From the NCBI GenBank assembly GCA_049324535.1, contig JBMOOG010000011.1, forward strand, positions 1-64,000: DNA of 64,000 nt, given 5' to 3'. Within the stretch, counting starts at the first letter, position 1; each line of letters opens with the position of its first letter. Made by a program: the position numbers and the translations under genes. Shown one piece after another: positions 16,567 through 24,051 of this stretch. The notes under the pieces are model-generated. The model saw only the letters and a list, made by a program, of their open reading frames with translations, was not told the DNA's origin and ran no database searches. The DNA is from JBMOOG01 sp049324535. GTDB lineage: Bacteria; Pseudomonadota; Alphaproteobacteria; Rhodobacterales; Rhodobacteraceae.

Positions 16567-17490
16567 ATGCTGACACGCCGCAGGCTGCTGACCATCGCGG
16601 GCGCCGCGACCGTCACCCTTGGCGGGACGGCGTTGCCCCTGCGCCGCGCCTGGGCCGCGACCACGCTCGATCTGGGCGCGACCCGGATCGACACGCTGTC
16701 CGACGGCCATCTGGTGCTGCCCGGCGACTTCATGCTGGGCGATGTCTCGGCCGAAGAGAAAGCCGCGCTGATGGCGAAATACGCCATTCCGGCGCAGGTG
16801 GAATCGCCCTGCAACGTGACGATCCTGCGCGATGGCACCAACACGGTGATCTTCGATGTGGGCGCCGGCCCCGACTTCATGCCCACCGCGGGCAAACTGT
16901 CCGAAGCGCTCGACGCGCTGGGCGTGTCGCCCGAGGACGTGACCCATGTGGTCTTCACCCACGCCCACCCCGACCATCTCTGGGGCGTTCTGGACGAATT
17001 CGACGAGCCGGTCTTTGCCAATGCCCGCCACCTGATGGGTGCGGCGGAACACGCCTACTGGATCGACCCGGCCACCGTCGACAGCATCGGCGAGGCCCGT
17101 CGGACCTTCGCCGCCGGCGCCCTGCGGCGGCTCGAGACGCTGGCGGACCGGGTCGAGACCTTCGAGGACGGGCAGGATGTCCTGCCCGGCGTCCGCGCCA
17201 TGGCATCCTACGGCCACACGCCCGGCCACACGTCCTTCCTGGTGACGCAGGGCAACGGGTCGGCGCTTGTCGTGGGCGATGCCATCGGCAACGCCACGAT
17301 CGCCTTTCAGGAGCCCGCCCGCCACGCGGGGGCCGATCAGGATGGCGCGACGGGCGCGACGACCCGGGCCGCGCTTTTGCAGATGCTGGCGGCTGAGGCC
17401 CTGCCGATGGTCGGCTACCACCTGCCCGAGGGCGGCATCGGCCGTGTCGAGACGGCCGGTGACGCCTACAGGTTCATCCCTGAGGTCTGA
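16567..17490 (+). CDS. soxG: SoxG-like metallo-beta-lactamase-fold protein, exported
   Basis: The 307-residue protein has a metallo-beta-lactamase fold with the complete metal motif FTHAHPDHLWG (about residue 140), a later His in SYGHTPGHTSF and Asp in VVGDAIGN. The N-terminus MLTRRRLLTIAGAATVTLGG looks like a twin-arginine or general export signal. In Paracoccus the sox cluster ends with soxG and soxH, both of this superfamily; their exact biochemical role is not settled. It follows soxD by 89 bp behind a GGGAGGTCCCGTC ribosome site. The name is by position and fold. Confidence 0.7.
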   Translation: MLTRRRLLTIAGAATVTLGGTALPLRRAWAATTLDLGATRIDTLSDGHLVLPGDFMLGDVSAEEKAALMAKYAIPAQVESPCNVTILRDGTNTVIFDVGAGPDFMPTAGKLSEALDALGVSPEDVTHVVFTHAHPDHLWGVLDEFDEPVFANARHLMGAAEHAYWIDPATVDSIGEARRTFAAGALRRLETLADRVETFEDGQDVLPGVRAMASYGHTPGHTSFLVTQGNGSALVVGDAIGNATIAFQEPARHAGADQDGATGATTRAALLQMLAAEALPMVGYHLPEGGIGRVETAGDAYRFIPEV

Positions 17491-17492
17491 GA

Positions 17493-18437
17493 ATGAAACA
17501 TGCGACGATCCTGGCCGCGCTCTGGGCCACCACGGCCCTCGCCTCCGAGGACATCCCCGACCAGTATCCGCAGTCGGTGCTTTACGAGAAACCCGTCGAG
17601 GTGATCCCCGGCGTGTTCTCGGCGATCGGCGCCACGGCGCCGCCCACCTACGAGAACGCGGGCCACAACAACAACCTCAGCTTCATCGTCACCGGCGACG
17701 GCGTGGTGGTGGTGAACTCGGGCGCGTCCTACCTTCTGGCCAAGGCCATGCACGACGAGATCCGGGCCGTCACGGACCAGCCTGTGAAGCTCGTCATCAA
17801 CGAGAACGGCCAGGGCCATTCCATGCTTGGCAACAACTACTGGATCGAACAGGGCGTGCCGGTGCTGGCGCATGTCGATGCGGCCGAGGAGTTCGAGCAC
17901 ACCAAGGACCAGGCGGTCATCAGCCTGCGCAACTACGCGAAGGAGAACGCCGAGGGCACCGACCCGATGGGTCCGACCGAAACCTTCGAGGACCGGAAGG
18001 TCATCGAGATGGGGGACTTCACGATCGAGGTCCTGCATCTGGGTCCGGCGCACAGCCCCGGCGACACCCAGGTCTGGCTGCCGAAGCAATCCTTCATGAT
18101 CGCCGGCGACATCGCCTTTCACGAGCGGATGCCCCCGATCTTTCAGGACATCTGCACAAGCTGCTGGATCGAGACCTGGGAAACGAAGCTGGTTCCTCTG
18201 AACCCGACCTACATCATTCCCGGCCACGGGCACCCGACGAACCTTGCGCAGGTGACCCGCTACACGCACGACTACCTGGTGGACCTGCGCGAGAAGATCG
18301 CGGCCCATATCGAGGCGGGCGGCGATCTTGCGGGCGCCTATTACGTCGATCAGGAGAGGTGGCGGCACCTCGACACCTTCGAGGAGCTGGCGACCAAGAA
18401 CGCCGGTGTCGTCTTCTCCGAGATGGAGTTCGAATAG
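17493..18437 (+). CDS. soxH: SoxH-like metallo-beta-lactamase-fold protein with altered metal motif
   Basis: The 314-residue protein has a short signal-like N-terminus (MKHATILAALWATTALA) and the metallo-beta-lactamase fold seen in quinoprotein-relay/SoxH proteins: HNNNLSFIVTGDGVVVVNSG, LGPAHSPGDTQVW, FMIAGDIAF and IIPGHGHPT. The usual HxHxDH motif is replaced by ENGQGHSMLGN (residues 104-114), so three of four site residues differ, while His, Asp and His of the later motifs remain. It starts two bases after the soxG-like stop. Either the protein binds a single metal, another metal, or is no longer a hydrolase. Confidence 0.75.
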   Translation: MKHATILAALWATTALASEDIPDQYPQSVLYEKPVEVIPGVFSAIGATAPPTYENAGHNNNLSFIVTGDGVVVVNSGASYLLAKAMHDEIRAVTDQPVKLVINENGQGHSMLGNNYWIEQGVPVLAHVDAAEEFEHTKDQAVISLRNYAKENAEGTDPMGPTETFEDRKVIEMGDFTIEVLHLGPAHSPGDTQVWLPKQSFMIAGDIAFHERMPPIFQDICTSCWIETWETKLVPLNPTYIIPGHGHPTNLAQVTRYTHDYLVDLREKIAAHIEAGGDLAGAYYVDQERWRHLDTFEELATKNAGVVFSEMEFE

Positions 18438-18439
18438 CG

Positions 18440-18459
18440 AGGGGCGCCGCGGCGCCCCT
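18440..18459. terminator. Bidirectional terminator between soxH and the hdeD-like gene
   Basis: A 9-bp perfect stem AGGGGCGCC/GGCGCCCCT lies between the convergent ends of the soxH-like and hdeD-like genes, followed by TTCTC on the plus strand. It closes the sox cluster. Confidence 0.6.
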
Positions 18460-18461
18460 TC

Positions 18462-18980
18462 TCACATGCCGTTGCGGCGCATGACCATGCCGATCGAGGC
18501 TTCGGCCGCTCCGTTGAAGACGAGGCTGACCCCGAGAAGGATGCCCACCGACTCGATCGCCGAACCGGGAATGTTCAGCAGGATGAGTCCGGCCAGCACC
18601 AGCCCGGCCAGACCGGCGATGATCGCCATCATCCGTGCGCCCGGTTCGGGAAAGGACCAGGCGTGCAGCAGCCGGAAGACGCTGCCCAGAAGGATGAAGA
18701 TGCCGACCGCGATGGTCAGCGACACCAGCCCCTGCATCGGGCGCGCGATCAGCCAGACGCCGAGGACAAGGCTGGCGAGGCCGATCAGCCCCCACCAGAA
18801 CCGGTTCTCGACCGGGCTGCCGTCGAAGGCCTGAAAGAGCTGGAACGCCCCGGACAGAAGGAATCCCGTGGCCACCAGCGTCAGCGCCGCCAGCGAGGCG
18901 GGAAAGGGATTGAGCAGGGCCAGGATGCCCAGGAGCAGGGTGACGATCCCCACCCCGATCAGCAGCGACGACATCTTCAT
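18462..18980 (-). CDS. HdeD-family (DUF308) membrane protein
   Basis: The 172-residue product is almost entirely hydrophobic, with about six predicted membrane helices and the repeated GxxxLxLGxxxL pattern of the HdeD/DUF308 family. HdeD in enterobacteria is linked to acid resistance at high density; no function is proven in alphaproteobacteria. The ATG at 18980 opens directly into the first helix; a longer in-frame extension is arginine-rich and lacks a ribosome site. Acid release by sulfur oxidation could explain its place next to sox, but that is only an inference from position. Confidence 0.8.
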   Translation of the reverse strand: MKMSSLLIGVGIVTLLLGILALLNPFPASLAALTLVATGFLLSGAFQLFQAFDGSPVENRFWWGLIGLASLVLGVWLIARPMQGLVSLTIAVGIFILLGSVFRLLHAWSFPEPGARMMAIIAGLAGLVLAGLILLNIPGSAIESVGILLGVSLVFNGAAEASIGMVMRRNGM

Positions 18981-19089
18981 GCAAACCCCCAAGGCAGACC
19001 CGACGCGGACCGCGCGACTATAGGCACGCTCACGGTTCCGTGAAAAGCGATTCGCGGCACGCGCGAATGGCGCGCGCCCGACTGCACCT

Positions 19090-20145
19090 TCAGGCAGGGC
19101 GGATCGTGTCTCCGGGCTGGAGCGTCGGGCTGAGCTCGATGCGGACACCGGATCGGCCCTCTGCCACGATCTCCGCCGCGCGCACCCCGATCGCGCGCCG
19201 ACAGGCGTCCATCGTGGCCAGACGACGCGGCAGGCCCTCCAGAAGCTCGACCCCGTTGAAGCCCGCAAGGCCCACCCGGCCCGGAACGTCGATGCCGTTC
19301 TCGAGACACCAGAGCAGGCCGCCGGCCCCGATCATGTCGTTGGAGTAGTACAGGAAATCCAGATCCGGCGTCCGCTCGAGGATGGCGGCGGTCATTTCGC
19401 GCCCCTTGAGCAGGGCCGATCCGCCCGAATAGAACTCGCGGTCGGCGAGCGTCAGCCCCGCATCCGCCAGCGCGGCCTCGAACCCTTCCAGACGTTTGCG
19501 GGCGCGGTGGTCGTCGGGCATGGTCGTCCCGAGAAAGCCGATCCGGCGGTAGCCCGCGGCCACGATCGCCCGGGCCATCTCCTGCCCGGCGCGCCGGTGC
19601 GAAATGCCGACCATCGAGTCGATCGCCTGACCGTCCGAGTCCATGATCTCGACGATCGGGATGCCGGCGTTGGCCAGCATGGCCCGCGCCGTCTCGGTGT
19701 GTTCGAGGCCGGCGACGATCACGCCCGACGGCCGCCAGGACAGCATCTCGTAGAGAACCGCCTCCTCGCGCTGCGGGGAATAGTTGGTCACGCCGACGAC
19801 GGGCTGCAGTCCGGTGTCCTCGAGCGTTTCCGAGATGCCGCTCAGCACCTCGGGAAACACCAGGTTCGACAGCGACGGGATGATGACCGTGACCAGGTTC
19901 ACCCGCTGCGACGCCAGCGCGCCCGCGATCTTGTTGGGCACATAGCCCAGCCGCTTGGCCGCCGCCAGGACCCGCTGGCGGGTCGCGTCGGAGACGTCGC
20001 CGCGGTTGCGCAGAACCCGGCTGACCGTCATTTCCGAGACGCCGGACGCCTCGGAGACATCGCGCAGCGTCAAGGTCCTGTGGGGGTCGCTCGGGGGGTG
20101 CGTGGTCAAGGGCCCGTGTCCATGGCTGACGTCTCTTTCCTGCAT
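19090..20145 (-). CDS. LacI-family transcriptional regulator (gluconate-regulator-like)
   Basis: This is a LacI/GalR-type repressor of 351 residues: an N-terminal helix-turn-helix (LRDVSEASGVSEMTVSRVLR, about 20-39), hinge LGYVPNKIAGALASQR, and a periplasmic-binding-like effector domain (VTVIIPSLSN, GFLGTTMPDDHRARKR, GLAGFNGVELLEGLPRR). The overall sequence resembles the gluconate-responsive branch. No sugar uptake or catabolic genes adjoin it, so the regulon lies elsewhere. The start at 20145 is the last ATG before the conserved region; the ribosome site is weak. A LacI-type half-palindrome lies 27 bp upstream. Confidence 0.85.
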   Translation of the reverse strand: MQERDVSHGHGPLTTHPPSDPHRTLTLRDVSEASGVSEMTVSRVLRNRGDVSDATRQRVLAAAKRLGYVPNKIAGALASQRVNLVTVIIPSLSNLVFPEVLSGISETLEDTGLQPVVGVTNYSPQREEAVLYEMLSWRPSGVIVAGLEHTETARAMLANAGIPIVEIMDSDGQAIDSMVGISHRRAGQEMARAIVAAGYRRIGFLGTTMPDDHRARKRLEGFEAALADAGLTLADREFYSGGSALLKGREMTAAILERTPDLDFLYYSNDMIGAGGLLWCLENGIDVPGRVGLAGFNGVELLEGLPRRLATMDACRRAIGVRAAEIVAEGRSGVRIELSPTLQPGDTIRPA

Positions 20146-20171
20146 AGACCCAACCGCCGGTCCATTCCAAG

Positions 20172-20184
20172 TGTTAGCGCACAA
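20172..20184. promoter_or_regulatory. Candidate LacI-type operator upstream of the regulator
   Basis: TGTTAGCGCACAA is an imperfect palindrome centred on GCGC, close to the TGTTAGCGCTAACA form bound by gluconate-type LacI repressors. It lies 27-39 bp before the regulator start, a suitable site for self-repression. Binding is inferred. Confidence 0.5.
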
Positions 20185-20260
20185 CAGGGCGCGGCAAAGC
20201 CCCCGCTCGGGCCGGCCGGCGCTTGAAACCCCGCCCGAATGCGGCGACAAGGGCTGCGAT

Positions 20261-20336
20261 GGCCCCGTAGCTCAGGGGATAGAGCGACCGCCTCCTAAGC
20301 GGTAGGTCACAGGTTCGAATCCTGTCGGGGCCGCCA
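20261..20336 (+). tRNA. tRNA-Arg (CCT anticodon)
   Basis: The 76-nt gene folds into a full cloverleaf: acceptor GGCCCCG/CGGGGCC, discriminator G, encoded CCA (20334-20336), D-arm CTCAGGGGATAGAG, anticodon stem ACCGC/GCGGT with loop CTCCTAA (anticodon CCT at 20294-20296), and T-arm AGGTTCGAATCCT. It reads AGG codons for arginine. No duplicated 3' end is seen nearby, so there is no sign of an integrated element here. Confidence 0.97.
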
Positions 20337-20342
20337 TCCGGC

Positions 20343-21488
20343 TCAGGCCGCCTCGTCCGCCCCGTCGGCCTCCGGCACCGGAGCCGTGTCCCCGGCCAGG
20401 AAGTTGCCGAACTTTTCCAGCCCGGGGATGTGCTCGCAGAGCACCCGCACCACGACGAGGATCGGCACCGCGACGATCATGCCCACGATCGACCAGAGCC
20501 AGGCCCAGAGCGCCACCGCCACCAGCACGATCACCGGATTGAGCTCGAGCCGGCGCGACAGGAAATAGGGGGTGATGAACTGGGCCTCGACGGCGTTGTA
20601 GCCGACATAGCTGGCACCGACCATCAGCGGCCAGAAGAAGCCGTCCATGCTGACCAGCGCGACCGCGGTCGAGATCGCGGCCCCGATCAGCAGCCCGACG
20701 AAGGGCACGTAGTTGAGCAGGAACGCCGCGACCCCGAACAGCGCCGGCGCCGGCATGCCGAGCCACCAGAAGGTCAGACCGATCGCGGTGCCCAGTCCGA
20801 GGTTGATGAGGGTGATGGTGCCGAGATAGCTGCCCAGGCTGTCCTCGATCTGGCGCAGCGCCTCGTAGGACCGCCTCTTGCGGCCGATCCCGTCAAAGCT
20901 CTGGACGATCTTCAGGTAGAGAAGATCGCCGGACGCGATCATGAAGTAGAGAAGCACGATCACGAAGAGTAGCTGGGACACGAGCGTGGGCGTCGATCCG
21001 GCCAGGCTCCAGAGGATCTCTGGCGCCGCCTTGTCGGTGACGCTGGCGTCGGTGCCGCCGGGCTCGGGCGTGTCGTCCATGCGGTCCGCCAGATCGCCAA
21101 GCACGCCCATCTCGCGCTTCAGCTCCTCGAATTTCTGGTCGAGCCGCAGGGCGATCCGCGGAGCGTCGGCGACAAGCTCGCCCGCCGGGCCGGACAGCAT
21201 CAGGCTTATGGCGCCCAGCGCCGCCAGCAGTCCGCCGGTCACCAGGCTGGCCGTGACCCAGGACGGAACCCCCCGCCTTCCAAGACGCCGGCGCAACGGG
21301 CTGAACACGAAGAACAGAAGGACCGCCATGGTCAGGGGCATGAGGAATTCCTCGGCCGCGGCGACGGCGGCGACGGCCAGGATCACGAAGATTCCGATGA
21401 TGGCCCAGGCGGGCAGGCCGGCCCGGGGCGCCGGCGCGGGGAACATCACCGGGCGGTCCCCGGCCGGCGGCTCGATCTCGGCGGTCAT
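20343..21488 (-). CDS. AI-2E/PerM-family membrane transporter
   Basis: The 381-residue protein has the layout of the AI-2E transporter (PerM/TqsA) family: three N-terminal helices, a soluble region (about 90-170), then a block of four to five helices with the family segments GTITLINLGLGTAIGL and FLLNYVPFVGLLIGA. Members have been linked to export of small molecules or Na+/H+ exchange; substrate cannot be assigned. The ATG at 21488 has a GGGGAGAGAGGG ribosome site; a much longer in-frame extension covers the antisense of the next gene and is rejected. The gene ends six bases from the tRNA CCA on the opposite strand. Confidence 0.85.
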   Translation of the reverse strand: MTAEIEPPAGDRPVMFPAPAPRAGLPAWAIIGIFVILAVAAVAAAEEFLMPLTMAVLLFFVFSPLRRRLGRRGVPSWVTASLVTGGLLAALGAISLMLSGPAGELVADAPRIALRLDQKFEELKREMGVLGDLADRMDDTPEPGGTDASVTDKAAPEILWSLAGSTPTLVSQLLFVIVLLYFMIASGDLLYLKIVQSFDGIGRKRRSYEALRQIEDSLGSYLGTITLINLGLGTAIGLTFWWLGMPAPALFGVAAFLLNYVPFVGLLIGAAISTAVALVSMDGFFWPLMVGASYVGYNAVEAQFITPYFLSRRLELNPVIVLVAVALWAWLWSIVGMIVAVPILVVVRVLCEHIPGLEKFGNFLAGDTAPVPEADGADEAA

Positions 21489-21653
21489 CCCTCTCTCCCC
21501 CTGCGCAGGCGCAGTGTAGCACCCCGCGGATCGCCCGCCAGTGCAGCCGTGTTGACGTGGCGTTCGCGGCTCTGCCATGGTCGATCCCGCGCCCGGGGGC
21601 ATCCGGCGCCGCGTCATCCGGCGCGCAACAAGCCAAGAACAGGGACCCGATCC

Positions 21654-22487
21654 ATGTGTGATGCCTGCGTCATCAATCTCGTCAAGGAAACCATGCTGTC
21701 GCGGCGCGGCTTCTTCCGCGCCTCGGCCGGCGCCGGCGCGGCCCTCGCCGCGGGCGGCGGCCTCGGGGCGGCGCTCGCGCCCGTGCCGGCCAGCGCGCAG
21801 GCGGCCGGGAAGATGGCCGACATGACCCATACGCTGTCGGCCGATTTCCCGACCTTCTTCGGCCAGCAGCAGTTCTGGGACGAGCAGAAGTTCAACTGGG
21901 CCGAGCACAAGTTCAACCTCAAGGAAATCCGGGTGAACGAGCACACCGGCACCCACATGGACGCGCCGCTGCACTTCTCCGAAAACGGCATGTCGGTGGA
22001 CGAGATCCCGGTCGACAAGCTCATCGTGCCGCTGGCGGTCATCGACATCCGCGCGAAGGCCGCCGAAAGCGCCGACGCGCAGGTGACGCCCGACGACATC
22101 AAGGCCTGGATCGCGGCCAACGGCGATCTGCCCGCCGGCGCCTGCGTGGCGATGAACTCGGGCTGGGACAAGCTGGTGGCGGACCCCAAGTTCCGCAACG
22201 CCGACGACAAGGGCACCATGCATTTCCCCGGCTTCCACCTCGAGGCCGCGAAGATGCTGATGGAGGAGGCCGACGTGGCCGGCATCGCCGTCGACACGCT
22301 GTCGCTCGACTTCGGCCAGTCGCCGGATTTCGCCACCCACTACGCCTGGCTGCCCTCGGGACGCTGGGGGCTTGAATGCATCGCCAACCTCGATCTCGTG
22401 CCGGCCAAGGGCGCGACGCTGGTGGTGGGCGCGCCCAAGCACAAGGGCGGAACCGGCGGCCCCGCCCGCGTCTTCACCCTGATCTGA
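21654..22487 (+). CDS. Tat-exported cyclase-family metal hydrolase
   Basis: The 277-residue protein belongs to the cyclase family (PF04199; kynurenine formamidase and isatin hydrolase relatives): the metal motif HTGTHMDAPLHF is complete, with AVIDIRAKA and PSGRWGLECI segments downstream. The N-terminus MCDACVINLVKETMLSRRGFFRAS followed by an Ala/Gly stretch is a Tat signal with an unusual cysteine-containing lead; an alternative ATG at 21696 would start just before the twin arginines. Export makes a role as kynurenine formamidase unlikely. It heads an operon with an AhpD-like protein and a quinone oxidoreductase. Substrate is unknown. Confidence 0.85.
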   Translation: MCDACVINLVKETMLSRRGFFRASAGAGAALAAGGGLGAALAPVPASAQAAGKMADMTHTLSADFPTFFGQQQFWDEQKFNWAEHKFNLKEIRVNEHTGTHMDAPLHFSENGMSVDEIPVDKLIVPLAVIDIRAKAAESADAQVTPDDIKAWIAANGDLPAGACVAMNSGWDKLVADPKFRNADDKGTMHFPGFHLEAAKMLMEEADVAGIAVDTLSLDFGQSPDFATHYAWLPSGRWGLECIANLDLVPAKGATLVVGAPKHKGGTGGPARVFTLI

Positions 22488-22537
22488 TCGCCGTGGGGGC
22501 CGGAAGGCCCGGCCCCCGCCCTCGTCAAGGACCAAGC

Positions 22538-22942
22538 ATGAGCACCGTCGCCCCCCCGTCCGATCCCGAAGCCGATCCGCGCGTGAAGGCGGTCTTCGAC
22601 GACATCCGCGCGACCCGCGGGACCGATTTCATCAACAACGCCTGGCGCTGGCTCGCCTTCGATGCGGGCCTTCTCGAATCCACCTGGGCCGAGGTGAAGG
22701 CGGTGATGGCGCAGCCCTCGGCGCTCGACCCCAAGGTCAAGGAGATGATCTACGCCGCGGTGTCCGTGGTGAACGCCTGCGACTACTGCACGCATTCGCA
22801 TCTCGCCTCGGCCCGCGCCAAGGGGATGACCGCGCCGGAGCAGGCCGATCTCTTCCGGATCATCGCCCTGGCGGCCAAGACCAACGCCCTCTTCAACGCG
22901 ATCCGCCCGCCGGTCGATCCGCAGTTTCTCGCCGGAGCCTGA
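22538..22942 (+). CDS. Carboxymuconolactone decarboxylase (AhpD-like) family protein
   Basis: The 134-residue all-helical protein has the AhpD-type redox motif CDYCTHSH (about residues 83-90), suggesting a peroxidase-coupled or thiol-based role rather than lactone decarboxylation. It lies 50 bp after the exported cyclase-family gene and three bases before the quinone oxidoreductase gene, so the three are probably co-transcribed. The ATG follows AAGGACCAAGC. Substrate is unknown. Confidence 0.85.
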   Translation: MSTVAPPSDPEADPRVKAVFDDIRATRGTDFINNAWRWLAFDAGLLESTWAEVKAVMAQPSALDPKVKEMIYAAVSVVNACDYCTHSHLASARAKGMTAPEQADLFRIIALAAKTNALFNAIRPPVDPQFLAGA

Positions 22943-22945
22943 ACC

Positions 22946-23920
22946 ATGCCCTACGCCATCGCCGCCCGCGCGCCCGGGGGCGCCGACGTCCTCACCCGCA
23001 TCGACATCGCCCTGCCCGAGCCGGGTCCGGGCGAGGTGCGCATCCGCCAGACCGCGATCGGCGTGAACTTCATCGACGTCTACTTCCGCAGCGGGCTCTA
23101 TCCCTGGCCGGTCGAGCGCGACCTGATCCTCGGTGGCGAGGGTGCGGGCGTGGTCGAGGCGTTGGGCGAAGGGGTCAGCGGGGTCTCGCCCGGCCAGCGC
23201 GTCGCCTACACCCTGCCGAACGGCGCCTATGCCACGCATCGGGTCCTTCCCGCGGCGCAGCTCGTGCCGCTGCCCGACGCGATCGACGATGCGACGGCGG
23301 CGGCGGTGATGCTCAAGGGCCTGACCGTCCATTACCTGATCCACCACAGCTATCCGGTGGTCGCGGGCGACACGGTGCTCTTCCATGCCGCCGCCGGCGG
23401 TGTCGGGCTCATCGCGGGCCAGTGGCTGCGCGCGAAGGGCGTGCGGGCGATCGGAACCGCGGGAGGACCGGCGAAATGCGCGCTCGCGCGGGAAAACGGC
23501 TACGACGCGGTGATCGACTACCGCGCGCAGGACTTCGCGCCCGAAGCGATGCGGCTGACCGACGGTGCGGGCTTCGAGGCGGTCTACGACAGCGTCGGCC
23601 GGGATACGGCGGTGGCGTCGCTCGGCTGCCTCAAGCGCTTCGGCACCCTCGTCAGCTTCGGCCAGTCCTCGGGGCCGCCGGAAGACGTGCGCATCGCGCA
23701 TCTGGCGCGCGCCTCGCTGCGGCTGACGCGGCCGACGCTCTTTCACCACACCGCGAACCGCGACTGGCTGCTGGCGGCCTCGCGCGATCTCTTCGACATG
23801 ATCGCCTCGGGAACGGTGACGATCCGGGTCGATCAGACCTTTGCCCTCGAACGCGCCGCCGATGCGCATCGCGCGCTGGAATCGCGGGCGACGACGGGCT
23901 CGACCGTGCTCATCCCCTGA
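22946..23920 (+). CDS. NADPH:quinone oxidoreductase (Qor-type, zinc-free MDR)
   Basis: The 324-residue protein is a medium-chain dehydrogenase/reductase without zinc ligands. It has the N-terminal GroES-like domain, the VILGGEGAG-like turn, and the Rossmann motif AAAGGVGLIAGQWL with the later GRDTAVASLGCLKRFG. Such enzymes reduce quinones or enals with NADPH in the cytosol. It is the third gene of the cyclase/AhpD-like operon, which hints at handling of an oxidised aromatic or reactive carbonyl. Two inverted copies of the 3'-end repeat follow its stop. Confidence 0.9.
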   Translation: MPYAIAARAPGGADVLTRIDIALPEPGPGEVRIRQTAIGVNFIDVYFRSGLYPWPVERDLILGGEGAGVVEALGEGVSGVSPGQRVAYTLPNGAYATHRVLPAAQLVPLPDAIDDATAAAVMLKGLTVHYLIHHSYPVVAGDTVLFHAAAGGVGLIAGQWLRAKGVRAIGTAGGPAKCALARENGYDAVIDYRAQDFAPEAMRLTDGAGFEAVYDSVGRDTAVASLGCLKRFGTLVSFGQSSGPPEDVRIAHLARASLRLTRPTLFHHTANRDWLLAASRDLFDMIASGTVTIRVDQTFALERAADAHRALESRATTGSTVLIP

Positions 23921-23924
23921 GGCC

Positions 23925-23972
23925 GGGGGCGGCCGCCCCCGGACCCCCGCGGGTATTTGTCCGAACGAGAAG
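23925..23972 (+). repeat. 3'-end repeat copy 2, after the quinone oxidoreductase gene
   Basis: Four bases after the stop lies a perfect 16-bp palindrome (23925-23940, G5-C-GGCC-G-C5 form) followed by GGACCCCCGCGGGTATTT and a purine-rich end. The order hairpin, C/G block, TATTT matches the copies after cbbS and yggS. Sense orientation relative to the upstream gene. Confidence 0.7.
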
Positions 23973-23979
23973 GGCGCAA

Positions 23980-24043
23980 TTCTTCTTCGCCGAAATACCC
24001 CGGGGGAATCCCCGCAGGGGATGGGGGCAGCGCCCCCGGGGAC
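23980..24043 (-). repeat. 3'-end repeat copy 3, minus strand, after the membrane winged-helix gene
   Basis: Read on the minus strand this copy has the hairpin GGGGGCGCTGCCCCC (24023-24037), then a C/G block, GGGGTATTT and CGGCGAAGAAGAA. It faces copy 2, so each of the two convergent genes has its own copy. The 23981-24008 part is nearly identical to 51999-52026 near leuS. Confidence 0.75.
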
Positions 24044-24051
24044 CCCTCGGC

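Noticed and set aside
20261..20336. The tRNA-Arg as an integration site of a mobile island
   Set aside because: No repeated copy of the tRNA 3' end and no integrase gene nearby on either side.
21654..22487. Kynurenine formamidase (kynB)
   Set aside because: The Tat signal and lack of adjacent tryptophan-degradation genes argue against it; left as an unassigned cyclase-family hydrolase.
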